This document shows, one piece after another, positions 9,201 to 17,432 of a stretch of 64,000 nucleotides of DNA. The stretch is from assembly GCF_000337555.1 (NCBI RefSeq), contig NZ_AOIO01000030.1, positions 276,686-340,685 of the forward strand, written 5' to 3'. The translations under genes were made by a program, and so were the position numbers. Numbering within the stretch: position 1 is the stretch's first letter; the number at the start of each line of letters is the position of its first letter. The notes beneath the pieces were generated by a model. That model was not told the origin of the DNA, did not search any database, and saw nothing but the letters and a program-made list of their open reading frames with translations. The stretch is from Natrialba asiatica DSM 12278. GTDB lineage: Archaea > Halobacteriota > Halobacteria > Halobacteriales > Natrialbaceae.

Positions 9201-9343
9201 ACTACGGCGGCTTCTTCGCGTGGCCCCGCAAGAGCACGGGTGAGGAAATCGCCGACTCGCTTGCCGTCTCGCAGCCGACGTTTAGCCGCCACCTTCGAAC
9301 GGCCCAGCGGAAGCTCTTCGAACTCCTCTTCGACGAATATTGA
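6287..9343 (+). CDS. Bacterio-opsin-activator-like multidomain sensor-regulator (receiver-like/PAS/GAF/HTH_10)
   Basis: 1018 aa from ATG 6287; the frame is open to 6155 but the extension has no protein-like character. Apparent order: a receiver-like domain (about 13-145, ending in DHGATDVIS), two PAS-like segments (about 170-285 and 310-420), one or two GAF-like segments (about 430-780), the BAT-type region (about 810-940) and a C-terminal HTH_10 domain (LSERQFQTLEAAYYGGFFAWPR... through SQPTFSRHLRTAQRKL). This architecture is that of haloarchaeal Bat homologues, which sense oxygen, light or redox cues and bind DNA. The receiver phosphoacceptor pocket is not clear, so it may be degenerate. 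Targets unknown. Confidence 0.88.
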   Translation: MSDRPAMSAGEPRSVLVVGSSPPVERTAATLAATLDSTALLRARTVSAAREHLASASQAASPSQHRAIHCLVCEFTPESETDAAQPTPLAELVALAADEDIDSLPPIVAITDDERADDALDHGATDVISPADSRATVAARVRNVSELRHHRDSAADSGTAGVPEFSGAQLAAALDLLPTAVFTLGPAGELEYANAAAREFFRGASDATVRNREETPLEGTVVWELLPAEIRETVVDRCAEARATGSVVQFETPLPERLPALAPSSDGPSTARRRLVVTAVPDENRLTVLAREFSDPESESDDGVERDRLALLEEAVDALEDGIAVLEDGTIRIANTTLCDLAGTGTLVGTAVDALFDDELAAAIRERADSPVSRWMDPIQGELDGGGSTRSVPVDVVVAPLSVAERTLCVVRDRRRSAAGTLSTVRRTIDSLSTAASRSAVRHAVVAGIREYTGAEFTGWYRPADDGDLLSPAAITTAESVPRIEPPAVEREDVPLQVGRDGDGRGDDTGGDSYRDTVHAALVDRAAADPFLARSGLRAERVLVVPLAERGVIVATSSDPMAFDTLETAPIETVSAAGAAALDRIAARERVRTSRYERARLESKLDAAAQLRAGERHLLDADSRTAVERRLCEIAAALAPADADELAWVGRVTAGNESISPRTWSGSAAGRDGEWLDSRTIPIGPDTAFPSGRAAARRDSVVIDDLAETAADAETHDGGENPDTTEFIRAATDRGLRSALSVPIEHDAFSYGTLTVAADRPAAFDDHSRRVYAHLAAVAGHAIGALERKRALLADRVTELELVLRESDDVLVALAHELGQPLDVQAVVPRSAGGSTVYCTLPSDEFESPPASRLDSLAELDGVGRVRSVGEGETGSVVEFTIETETIADTLAAHNGLVRTLVPVDGRTRVALDLPDPVDVRSFVEGLQRAFPSAELVSRRERERETRSPRAFDAAVRERLSERQFQTLEAAYYGGFFAWPRKSTGEEIADSLAVSQPTFSRHLRTAQRKLFELLFDEY

Positions 9344-9693
9344 CGTGAGTACCGCTCCTGCACTCCCGGCGAGTGAGGCGAGTTCAGAATCGTCACGCGG
9401 CCGGTCAGCGGCGCCGTCCGCGTGCGCCACGGCTGCCGGTAATATGTTGTTGGACGACCGTAATACAGTCGTACCGGCGTGGCGGGGTCGGCGAAATCTG
9501 ATAACCAGTTATTTCTTCCGCCCGGGAACAGTCACGGTTTTCGACGGTTGAATCAGTATTGACTTGATTTGTTTATATGTTTCCGTGTATAGCCTCCACG
9601 CCCATGTAGTCACAGTCGAATCACGGAATCGATGAGCGTGTGTTCGGTAACAACTCCTTACAGTAGCTTCCGACGCGAGCGAGGGATGATTCC
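9344..9693 (+). promoter_or_regulatory. Upstream region of the second HTH_10 gene, with TATA-like box and possible leader ORF
   Basis: A TTTATAT box lies near 9571-9577. The nearest coupled start is ATG 9632, opening a 21-codon frame that ends with TGA at 9695-9697, so its stop overlaps the ATG of the HTH_10 gene (9694) as ATGA. This could be a leader peptide or chance. A 35-codon frame at 9443-9550 has no recognisable features. Nothing else is seen in the gap. Confidence 0.4.
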
Positions 9694-10518
9694 ATGAGTC
9701 TCGATCTTACCGAGACGGCGGAGAAACGAGAGCGAGCGAGAACGGACGCCGAAGCGGAGTCACCACCCGCGTCCGTGACCGCGGACCCGACCGAGTCGGC
9801 GACGGCTACAGTCGACACGGGTTCAGCCGATCCTCCCGGAACGACCCCCGCGCAGACGCCCCTGCGTACAGAGGCGGATGGCGGCGTCATCGCTCAACTC
9901 CGTCTCGAACACGAGTCCCTCCTCCTGCGCCCAACCCTGCGGCGCGCACTCGAGATCACCATCGAATTCGAGTACCGCACGCAGACGCCGCAAGACCGAA
10001 CCGTCGTCTTCCTCACCGTCTACGGATCCGAGTTCGAGACGTTCGACCGTGCGCTGGCAGTCGACCCGACCGTCACCGATCCCGTCCTCGTCGACTGCTA
10101 CTCCGACAGACGGGTCTACCGGGTGACACTCACCGACCGCGCACTGCCGCTCGCTCCGATGACAACGCCCGTCGACGGCCACATTCTCGATATCACGAGT
10201 TCGCGCGACGGCTGGCTCGTCCAGCTTCGCTTCCCGGATCGTGATGCGCTGGTCGAGTTCAACGATACCTGTCGTGCACGCGGCGTCTCCGTCGCGGTCG
10301 AGCACCTTCGGGTCTCGGACGACGAGGACGACGGCGTGGTCGCCCTGACCGAGAAACAACAGGAATTGCTCCTCGTTGCCTACCAGGAGGGGTACTTCGA
10401 CGTGCCACGAGGGATTTCGCAAGATGAACTCGCGAATCGACTCGACGTCTCGAAGTCGGCGGTCTCACAGCGCCTTCGCCGAGCGATCGGTGAACTCTGC
10501 GGGGCGACGATCACCTGA
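9694..10518 (+). CDS. HTH_10 (Bat-type) transcriptional regulator
   Basis: 274 aa. Residues 1-60 are a low-complexity Thr/Ser/Ala/Glu-rich tail; about 68-205 form the BAT-associated beta-rich domain; the C-terminus is an HTH_10 domain (LTEKQQELLLVAYQEGYFDVPR, then SQDELANRLDVSKSAVSQRLRRAI). No sensor domain is fused, unlike the large paralogue upstream on the same strand. Likely a DNA-binding regulator acting alone or with a partner sensor; targets unknown. Confidence 0.88.
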   Translation: MSLDLTETAEKRERARTDAEAESPPASVTADPTESATATVDTGSADPPGTTPAQTPLRTEADGGVIAQLRLEHESLLLRPTLRRALEITIEFEYRTQTPQDRTVVFLTVYGSEFETFDRALAVDPTVTDPVLVDCYSDRRVYRVTLTDRALPLAPMTTPVDGHILDITSSRDGWLVQLRFPDRDALVEFNDTCRARGVSVAVEHLRVSDDEDDGVVALTEKQQELLLVAYQEGYFDVPRGISQDELANRLDVSKSAVSQRLRRAIGELCGATIT

Positions 10519-10529
10519 GACGGTCTGCC

Positions 10530-10600
10530 GTACTGATTTCCCAGCGCACCCGCGACCGTCCTCCGCGTGCGACGAAACTGACTGCCAGCAGTCCGTCTGC
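10530..10600 (+). repeat. Dispersed intergenic repeat, copy A
   Basis: This stretch, 11 bp after the HTH_10 stop, aligns by eye with 28698-28770 and 38802-38870: each begins GTAC-GATT-CC, has a GC-rich middle and ends in an ACTGACTG/ACAGCA(G/C)TCC block. The block contains a short dyad (GACTG-CCAG-CAGTC). It may be a terminator-like or mobile intergenic repeat. Confidence 0.45.
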
Positions 10601-10764
10601 GACGGCTCGGCCGCGTTCGTTTCATCCGAGCAGCGAATGCCGTGAACGACGGGATTCTCTCGGCACTGAACGGTAGAAACTGGGAAGACGGTCGGACGGC
10701 GGCTGAACCTGAGTCGCTCCCAGGACCGGCTAGGGCTCAGAGGAGGACGGAAAACGGCCGGTCG

Positions 10765-10953
10765 TTACTCGTCGGCGTCGTCGGACTCGTCCCGCATTGC
10801 GCCTAGCTGGGAGACGAGTTCGTCCGTGGAGGCGTCGGATTCGAACGAGAGCTGGCCGTCGTGGTCGTTCTGGTGGACGTTGACGGCATCGACATCGTCT
10901 TCGTCGGCTGTTTGTTGCTGTTGCTCGGATTCGTCGTAGCTACCAAAACCCAT
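10765..10953 (-). CDS. DUF5786-like small acidic protein
   Basis: 62 aa, starting MGFGSYDESEQ, a signature I associate with the haloarchaeal DUF5786 family. It is almost entirely acidic and polar, with Gln-rich residues 11-15 and no cysteine or membrane segment. A weak TATA-like stretch (CTATGT) lies about 24-30 nt upstream. The family is conserved in haloarchaea with no assigned role. Confidence 0.8.
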   Translation of the reverse strand: MGFGSYDESEQQQQTADEDDVDAVNVHQNDHDGQLSFESDASTDELVSQLGAMRDESDDADE

Positions 10954-11592
10954 GGGTACACTGGACCGAGAGAGAACATAGGTGTGGCGGTTCGACGCCG
11001 TTCTGCGGCGTGTTGACGCGCACGAGACGTGTCTCTAGGCGAATCTTTTTTCGATCAAACGGTCGGGGAACGGGGCGAGACAAGATGGCGGTGAGAGACG
11101 GGTGGCTGTCCGCCTATTGGCCGAGTGTGGGCAGTCCATACCGCTGATTCACTCGTCTGGCGCGATCGTTCGGAACAGCATACGCGTTCGACGGATCGCT
11201 GTTTGGTTTACATACTCACGATTATCCGGTTCTGAGTGGATAGTTGATAGCAATATTCAGTGATAGTGCATAATACAGCACCTCATTATCGCAAATGTAG
11301 AACAGTCACGAAACGGTGACTGGGTGCCGTGTAGTGAGTCACTGTCCGCATCCTGCAACGCCGTTGATTCCGGTAGTCTACCTATAGTAATGGGTTCGGC
11401 TTGCCTGTGGTCGTACCATGTCCGTGGCCCGTTTCCGCCCGTACCGGATCGCAACGGGCGATCGACCCGCTCGGCGGACTCGATCGTCGACACCGCTATC
11501 ACACCCAGGAACAGCACTGCTGACCACTCGCGACTCGCCAGTGGCCACTACCGGCTGCCACCTCCGGCGGCCGCTTCGAGGGTGATCTATCG
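10954..11592. other. Intergenic region upstream of glmS, no gene supported
   Basis: About 640 bp between the divergent DUF5786-like gene and glmS. It is less GC-rich around 11040-11060 and 11200-11290. Frames on both strands here are short and lack conserved features. It contains TATA-like stretches (for example CTATAG near 11383) but none at leaderless distance from glmS. Confidence 0.4.
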
Positions 11593-13407
11593 ATGTGTGG
11601 AATTATCGGACACATCGGGACCGGAAATGCGCTTGAAACGCTCCTTACAGGGCTCGAAAACCTCGAATATCGCGGCTACGATTCCGCCGGGATCGCCGTC
11701 CAGAACGGCTCCGGGATCGCCGTCCAGAAACGCTCCGGCAAGGTCGCGGAACTCAAGAACTCGATCGCCGACAGACACATCGAGGGGAACGTCGGTATCG
11801 GCCACACCCGCTGGTCGACCCACGGCCCGCCGACCGATGAGAACGCCCACCCGCACACGGGCGACACCGCGGACGTCGCCGTCGTCCATAACGGAATCAT
11901 CGAGAACTACGCCGATCTTAAATCGTGGCTTCGCGAGCGCGGCCACGAGTTCACGAGCGACACCGACACCGAGGTTATCCCCCACCTCATTCAGTACTAT
12001 CTCGACGCCGGGATGGCAAACGAGGCGGCCTTCCGGCGAGCGATCGATGAACTCGAGGGAAGTTACGCGGTGACGGCGATGCTCGACGGCGAGCACGTCC
12101 TTTACGCGGCGCGGCAGGGATCGCCGCTCGTGGTCGGCGTCGAGGACGACGAGTTCTTCCTGGCGAGCGACGTGCCGGCGTTCCTCGAGTACACCGATAA
12201 CGTGGTCTATCTGGAGGACGGCGACGTTGCGATCGTCGACGAAGACGGCGTCGAGTTCACGGATCTCGCGGGGGAGTCGATCACGCGCGAATCGGAGACG
12301 GTCGAGTGGGACCCCGAGCAGGCTGGCAAGGGCGAATACGACCACTTTATGCTGAAAGAGATTTACGAACAGCCGACCTCGCTTGCGCAGGCGATCGAAG
12401 GCCGGATCGATCCCGAGGACGGGCGGATTGCGCTCGAGGACTTCCCGCCGGGAACTTTCGAGGGAGTCGGGAACGTTCAACTCATCGCCTGCGGAACATC
12501 CTATCACGCGGCGCTATACGGCTCGCTCGCCCTGAACCAGGCGGGGATTCGCGCGACGGCGCTGCTCGCGAACGAGTACAGCGTAACGGCACCGCCCGTC
12601 GACGACGAGACGCTCGTCATCGCGGTGACACAGAGCGGCGAGACGGCGGACACGCTGAACGCGTTGCGCCAGGCGACCGCGGCGGGTGCGGACACGCTTA
12701 CCGTGACGAACGTAGTCGGCTCGACCGCCGCCCGCGAGGCGGACGACACGCTGTTCATCCGTGCCGGCCCGGAGATCGGCGTCGCCGCGACGAAGACGTT
12801 CTCCTCACAGGCGGTGATGCTGACGCTGTTAGCACAGCGTATCGCCGCCGATACCTGCGGCGAGTCGCCCGCAGACCTCACATCACTTTTGCCCGACCTG
12901 TCTCGAATGCCCGCACAGCTCGAGTCGGTGCTCGCCACCGACGACGCAGCGCGGATTGCGGACCGCTATCGGGACAGTCGGTCGTACTTCTTCATCGGAC
13001 GCGGACTCGGCTATCCGGTCGCACTCGAAGGGGCGTTAAAGTTCAAAGAGATCACTTACGAGCACGCGGAAGGCTTCGCCTCGGGTGAACTCAAACACGG
13101 GCCGCTCGCGCTCGTCACGCCGAACACGCCGGTGTTTGCGATCTTTACCGGCGACGAGGACGAGAAAACGCTCAAGAACGCCGAAGAGGCCCAGACCCGC
13201 GGCGCGCCCGTGATCGCGATCTGTCCGGACGACCACCGGGCGGTCGAGGTGGCGGACCAGCACATCGCGATACCGGCGACCGATTCCGAACTGGCGGGTC
13301 TGTTCGCGAACGTGCAACTGCAACTCGTCTCCTATCACGCGGCAAACCAACTCGACCGACCGATCGACAAGCCTCGTAATCTAGCGAAGAGCGTCACCGT
13401 CGAATAG
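11593..13407 (+). CDS. glmS: Glutamine--fructose-6-phosphate aminotransferase (isomerizing)
   Basis: 604 aa, normal GlmS length. It converts fructose-6-P and glutamine to glucosamine-6-P, the first step to UDP-GlcNAc. The N-terminal Ntn amidotransferase domain begins MCGIIGHIG with the catalytic Cys2 and contains YRGYDSAGIA, GIGHTRWSTHG and HNGIIENY. Two SIS domains follow (CGTSYHA; TQSGETADT; FIGRGLGYPVALEGALKFKEITYEHAEG), ending in the family signature KPRNLAKSVTVE. A 24-bp tandem duplication at 11687-11710/11711-11734 encodes the repeated GIAVQ just after the glutaminase start, in a surface loop. Cytoplasmic; it supplies the downstream glm genes and probably the glycan locus. Confidence 0.96.
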   Translation: MCGIIGHIGTGNALETLLTGLENLEYRGYDSAGIAVQNGSGIAVQKRSGKVAELKNSIADRHIEGNVGIGHTRWSTHGPPTDENAHPHTGDTADVAVVHNGIIENYADLKSWLRERGHEFTSDTDTEVIPHLIQYYLDAGMANEAAFRRAIDELEGSYAVTAMLDGEHVLYAARQGSPLVVGVEDDEFFLASDVPAFLEYTDNVVYLEDGDVAIVDEDGVEFTDLAGESITRESETVEWDPEQAGKGEYDHFMLKEIYEQPTSLAQAIEGRIDPEDGRIALEDFPPGTFEGVGNVQLIACGTSYHAALYGSLALNQAGIRATALLANEYSVTAPPVDDETLVIAVTQSGETADTLNALRQATAAGADTLTVTNVVGSTAAREADDTLFIRAGPEIGVAATKTFSSQAVMLTLLAQRIAADTCGESPADLTSLLPDLSRMPAQLESVLATDDAARIADRYRDSRSYFFIGRGLGYPVALEGALKFKEITYEHAEGFASGELKHGPLALVTPNTPVFAIFTGDEDEKTLKNAEEAQTRGAPVIAICPDDHRAVEVADQHIAIPATDSELAGLFANVQLQLVSYHAANQLDRPIDKPRNLAKSVTVE

Positions 13408-13637
13408 GCTGCTATAACCGCCCGAAACCGCGGGATTCGAGGCCACCCCCGTCGCCCCGAATCCGTACGGCAACGCGAATTGATGGCCCGAACTCGAACG
13501 GGTCTGCGATCGATGTCGACGTCGAGCCGGGCTATTGGAGACGACGATCGTGTACCCTGTGAGCGACCGACAGCCTCCGGTCGGACTAGCCAGACACCAC
13601 TACATAAAATCGCCGCCTGAGAGCGTCGGTTTCTTCG
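13408..13637. other. Convergent gap between glmS and the glmU-like gene
   Basis: 230 bp between two converging genes. No frame of note and no clear T-rich terminator were seen. Confidence 0.35.
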
Positions 13638-14819
13638 TTACCGATCGCGTTCGACGACCTCGCCGGGCCGCGTCGTCGCCGCCGTCTCGAGTTTCAATCC
13701 GGGCGTTAGACTCGTATTGATTCCCGTCTTGACGCCGTCGCCGGCAACGACGCCGAACTTTCGCCGGTTCGTCGAGACGCGTTCGCCCTTGACGGTGAAT
13801 TTGACCGACTCGTCGTCGTGCCGGAGGTTGGCGACCGTCGTCCCGGCACCGAAGTTGATGTTGCGACCGAGGACGCTGTCACCGACGTAGGACAGGTGAC
13901 TAACCGACGTACCCCGGGAGAGAACGCTGTTCTTGATTTCGACGGCGTTACCCACTGACACGTCTTCACCGAGAAGCGTCGCCCCGCGAACGTACGCGTT
14001 CGGGCCGACCGTCGCTCCCGATCGAATCAGTGCCGGCCCCTCGACCACGACGCCCGGCTTTACGGTTGCACCCTCCTCGACGACCACATCACCTTCGAGT
14101 TGCGCGGCGTCGCTGACCTCGCCCTCGATCGAGCGGTCGAGTTCACCGAGTTTCCACTCGTTAGCTTCGAGGAGTTCCCAGGGGCGGCCGACGTCCATCC
14201 AGCGGTCGGTCGTGACCGGCGTGACGGCGAACTCGTCGATGACGCGGGCGAGAACGTCGGTGATCTCGTGTTCTCCGCGTTCGCTTGCGGGAACGTCGAG
14301 CCAGTCGCGGGCGCGTTCGGGGAAGGCGTATGCGCCGGCGTTGGCGAGGTTTGTCGGCGGGTCGGCGGGCTTTTCGACGATGTCGACGACGGTGCCGTCG
14401 TCGGTGCTCAACACGCCGTAGTTGCGAGGGTTCTCGACCTCGATCGCGCAGACGGCCGGGCAGCTGTCGAACAGAGCCGCGACCGCGGACGGGTCGTATA
14501 GATTGTCACCGTTCAGGACGGCAAAGGGACCGTCCAGGTACTCACTAGCCGCGTTGACAGCATCTGCAGTGCCGTTCTGGTCGGTCTGGACGGCATACGA
14601 AACGGAGACACCGCGATAGGTAGCACCGAAGAACTCTCTGACGGTCTCGGACTCGTAGCCCACGACGAGGACGATTTCGTCGGCACCGGCGTCGATAGCG
14701 GCATCGACGGTGTGGGCGACGAGCGGACGATCAGCGACGGGCAACATCGGCTTCGGAACGGAGCCGGAGAGGGGGCGAATTCGTGTCCCCTCCCCCGCTG
14801 CGAGAACGACTGCTTTCAT
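13638..14819 (-). CDS. glmU: GlmU-like sugar-1-phosphate nucleotidylyltransferase with left-handed beta-helix domain
   Basis: 393 aa. The N-terminal Rossmann-like domain carries the nucleotidyltransferase signature AAGEGTRIRPLSGSVPKPMLP (about 7-27) and NGDN (about 108-111) for metal/nucleotide binding. Residues about 235-385 form hexapeptide repeats typical of the acetyltransferase half of GlmU/Sta-type enzymes, including NFGAGTTVANLRHD and the NTSLTPG ending. Archaeal enzymes of this design catalyse GlcN-1-P acetylation and UTP-dependent formation of UDP-GlcNAc. Neighbouring glmS and glmM support this over a pure glucose-1-P thymidylyltransferase. The start at 14819 is the only good one (MKAVVLAAGEGT). 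Confidence 0.9.
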   Translation of the reverse strand: MKAVVLAAGEGTRIRPLSGSVPKPMLPVADRPLVAHTVDAAIDAGADEIVLVVGYESETVREFFGATYRGVSVSYAVQTDQNGTADAVNAASEYLDGPFAVLNGDNLYDPSAVAALFDSCPAVCAIEVENPRNYGVLSTDDGTVVDIVEKPADPPTNLANAGAYAFPERARDWLDVPASERGEHEITDVLARVIDEFAVTPVTTDRWMDVGRPWELLEANEWKLGELDRSIEGEVSDAAQLEGDVVVEEGATVKPGVVVEGPALIRSGATVGPNAYVRGATLLGEDVSVGNAVEIKNSVLSRGTSVSHLSYVGDSVLGRNINFGAGTTVANLRHDDESVKFTVKGERVSTNRRKFGVVAGDGVKTGINTSLTPGLKLETAATTRPGEVVERDR

Positions 14820-15227
14820 GACCGCGACCTACGGCAATCGGTGGGATAAATATACAGCATCTAATCTCGCCAGCGGTGTCACTGAATGTACGGGGAACGC
14901 ACACGTACCTGCCGGAACCGGCATCGTTGTCCCGCGCACATCTGTTCAGATCAGTTTCACCGGATTATTATATCGGTCCGTGGAAGATTGATCTGAGAGG
15001 TACGAGCGGGTGCACTGCACTCCGGCGATCAATCGGGGCAAAAAATTCCGGAAAAACCATTCATTACGCTCAAGAAATATTGAATTTCGCGGTTGAATAC
15101 CGGTTATACAACCGGTTCTCCGCCGTTTCGAATTAAGCCGGAAATCGGAGGTGAAATCCGGGACTACCTTTCAGAAATCGAGTTATGCAGTCTATATTAA
15201 ATACCGTTCTGTGGCTACGGCCTGTTG
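14820..15227. promoter_or_regulatory. Divergent regulatory region between the glmU-like gene and a zinc-ribbon gene
   Basis: An AT-rich gap with two strong dyads: TGCCGG-AA-CCGGCA at 14910-14923, about 91 nt upstream of the glmU-like start, and ACCGGTT-ATAC-AACCGGT at 15099-15116. A TATATTAA box at 15193-15200 is 28-35 nt upstream of the zinc-ribbon ATG (15228). The dyads look like operators but no binding protein can be named. Confidence 0.5.
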
Positions 15228-15437
15228 ATGTCGACGGAACCAACTGATGCGAAGTGGACGCCGATGACGTCTCGCCAGCAAACGAGTGCCCCCCGGTGTG
15301 TCAACTGCGGCAATCAGGTTACCCGTCAGTTCGCTCGCGTCTTCGGTGACAATCGCGACGTCGTCCACGCCTGTCCCGACTGTGCAACCTACCGGGAGAT
15401 GAAGACATCCGATTTCATCCCCAAAGAAGACCGCTAG
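15228..15437 (+). CDS. DUF7563-like zinc-ribbon protein (copy 1)
   Basis: 69 aa from ATG 15228. Two C-x2-C knuckles (CVNCGNQVTRQFARVFG and ACPDCATYREM) define a small zinc ribbon of a haloarchaeal type I associate with DUF7563. The TATATTAA box 28-35 nt upstream supports this start for a leaderless transcript; an internal ATG at 15264 is less likely. A paralogue lies at 61527-61727, sharing the QFARVFGDN and TYREM segments. Role unknown. Confidence 0.8.
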   Translation: MSTEPTDAKWTPMTSRQQTSAPRCVNCGNQVTRQFARVFGDNRDVVHACPDCATYREMKTSDFIPKEDR

Positions 15438-15928
15438 CGCTCGGTTGCCACAGCTCGCTCTCGGCTCAGACACTACCGCTCTCACCGCACTCCCACTACC
15501 CTCCCGCCCCACACTTACTCCCAACCCACCCACTCCCGGCTTCAACCCACAGACTCCAAGCGACGCCCCATCGATCCCACCGATCACCACCCTGTACCCT
15601 ATCCCACCCCTCCCCGCCTCGCCGCATCCGGTTCCGCCCTTCCGCCCCCATTTTTTAAACGAATACGGACACGAACACGACCCAAATAAGCACGACCCAC
15701 GCGAACACGACCCTTCGTCCACGGACTGAACTCGCCGCTTATGACTCGTCACCGATCGCTCGTTCGATGACGATCGGCTCTCACAGCCAGTCCAAACAGC
15801 GCCCAAATCGCCAGCTTCTCTCAGTAGCCAGTAGCCAGTAGTCAGTAATCACTTCTCATTACCTCACTACTCGCTCCCGCACAACCGCATCGCCCCGCAC
15901 AACCGCATCGCTCCGCGCACCGCCGCGT
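15438..15928. repeat. C-rich low-complexity intergenic tract with short repeats
   Basis: About 490 bp without a convincing gene. From about 15470 to 15720 the plus strand is very rich in C with CCCAC/CCCTCC runs. There are imperfect ACACGACCC repeats around 15670-15710, AGCCAGTAG/AGTCAGTA repeats near 15826-15850, and a tandem CCGCACAACCGCATCGC pair near 15876-15912 just past the glmM stop. The Pro-rich frame at 15445-15729 is judged a composition artefact. Confidence 0.5.
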
Positions 15929-17242
15929 TCAGCTCTCGTCCTCGACGAGTGAACTCGCCTCGTCGAAGACGCGCTCTGCGGCGGCGGCAGCTCGCGCCTC
16001 GGCCGTAATCCGAACGAGCGGCTCCGTTCCGCTGGCACGGATCAGGAACCAGCCGTCGTCGGTTTCGACTCGGACCCCGTCCAGCGTGTCGACGTTGTCG
16101 TACGACGCGGTGACGCGCTCTCGAACGGCGTTCATGACTGCCGTCTTGTCCGCCACCTCGATCGACGTGCGACGGATCGGATACCGTTCGATTTCGCCTG
16201 CGAGTTCGGAGAGCGGTCCCCGCGAGGCGACGAACGCGACGAGCTTGCAGGCGGCGAGCGGGCCGTCGGGACACAGCGTTTCGTCGGGCCAGATCCAAGC
16301 ACCGCTCGGTTCGCCGCCGAATGAAACGTCGGCCTCGGTGGCGCGTTCGGCGACGTAGACGTCACCGACCCGCGTGCGGGTGAGCGACGCGCCGACGGCC
16401 GTCAGAGCGTCGTCGACGGCGAGACTGGTGTCGACGGGGGCGGCGACCCGGTCGCCCTCACCGGCGGCTTCACGAGCGAAGACGGCGAGGAGGGCGTCTT
16501 TCGGGACGAACGTTCCGGTTTCGTCGACGGCCATCATGCGGTCTGCGTCGCCGTCGTGACCGATGCCGAGATCGGCGTCGGTGTGCTCGACGACGGTTGC
16601 GAGCGTCTCGAGGGTGTCCGCGTTGGGTTCGCTCGGCCGGCCCGGGAACGAGCCGTCCGGCTGTCCGTTCAGGGTTTCGACGGAACAGCCCAGGTCCTCG
16701 AGGACGGACGCGGTAATGCCGCCGGTGCCGTTGCCCACGTCGACGACGGCGGTCGGTGATCCCTCGATGTCGACCGCGCCCGCGATTGCGTCCGCGTGGA
16801 ACGCGGCCGCGTCCTCGTACCGGCGTCGGGTACCGAGTTCGTCCCACGCGCCGAGTTCGTAGTCCGAGTCGCGGATGCGCCGCTCGATCGCGTTTCGCTG
16901 CTCGGGACCGAAGGCCTTCCCCGAAGGCGTCCAGAGTTTGAGTCCGTTATCGGTTTCGGGATTGTGCGAAGCCGTCACAACGATGCCCGCGTCCGCATCG
17001 AGGTGGGCGATCGAGCGGGCGACGGTCGGGGTCGACTCGACGCCGACCTCGATCACGTCCGCGCCGCACTCGCGGAGCCCGGCGGCGACGGCATCGACCA
17101 GCATCGTCCCGCTCTCGCGAACGTCTCGACCGAGAACGACGCTGTCGTATCCCTCCGAGGCGACCGCTCGACCGACGGCGAGTGCGAGATCCGCGGTCAC
17201 CTCGTCGCCGACAGTCCCGCGAATACCGCTTGTTCCGAACAT
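15929..17242 (-). CDS. glmM: Phosphoglucosamine mutase
   Basis: 437 aa. It interconverts glucosamine-6-P and glucosamine-1-P, the step between GlmS and GlmU. Four alpha-D-phosphohexomutase signatures are visible: MFGTSGIRG at the N-terminus, the phosphoserine loop TASHNPETDNG (about 90-100), the metal loop GHDGDADRM (about 229-237), the sugar-binding FGGEPSGAW, and the phosphate-binding RASGTEPLVRI near the C-terminus. Archaeal GlmM-like enzymes can also act on other phosphohexoses, but linkage to glmS and glmU favours this role. It is transcribed separately from both. Confidence 0.92.
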   Translation of the reverse strand: MFGTSGIRGTVGDEVTADLALAVGRAVASEGYDSVVLGRDVRESGTMLVDAVAAGLRECGADVIEVGVESTPTVARSIAHLDADAGIVVTASHNPETDNGLKLWTPSGKAFGPEQRNAIERRIRDSDYELGAWDELGTRRRYEDAAAFHADAIAGAVDIEGSPTAVVDVGNGTGGITASVLEDLGCSVETLNGQPDGSFPGRPSEPNADTLETLATVVEHTDADLGIGHDGDADRMMAVDETGTFVPKDALLAVFAREAAGEGDRVAAPVDTSLAVDDALTAVGASLTRTRVGDVYVAERATEADVSFGGEPSGAWIWPDETLCPDGPLAACKLVAFVASRGPLSELAGEIERYPIRRTSIEVADKTAVMNAVRERVTASYDNVDTLDGVRVETDDGWFLIRASGTEPLVRITAEARAAAAAERVFDEASSLVEDES

Positions 17243-17432
17243 ACCTGTCGTGATGCGGTCACGCGCCTTACTATGTTGTGATTAACGCCGTTGATCCGCC
17301 CGAATAGCCGGGAGCCCCCCAATCTCAACGCGCCGGGATACAACGGTCCTATCATTAGGAGGGTCTTAGTCTTCTAAACTGTCGAAACCGTATAGGACGT
17401 TACGGGAATACCGCGAGATACCGATCGAACGT
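17243..17432. promoter_or_regulatory. Divergent gap between glmM and a winged-helix regulator
   Basis: 190 bp. A TATA-like CCGTATAGG lies about 40 nt upstream of the regulator start at 17433. On the other strand no clear box was found near glmM. Confidence 0.3.

Noticed and set aside
11257..11517. 86-codon minus frame in the glmS upstream gap
   Set aside because: Cys/His-containing but irregular composition; no promoter or conserved pattern.
11687..11734. 24-bp tandem duplication in glmS as an assembly error
   Set aside because: It keeps the frame and the two units differ at two positions, so it reads as a real short duplication.
15445..15729. 94-residue Pro-rich frame
   Set aside because: Produced by the C-rich tract; no start signal and no domain-like pattern.
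15876..15912. Tandem repeats as a possible CRISPR array
   Set aside because: Only two adjacent units with almost no spacer and no cas genes in the window; no CRISPR array was seen anywhere.
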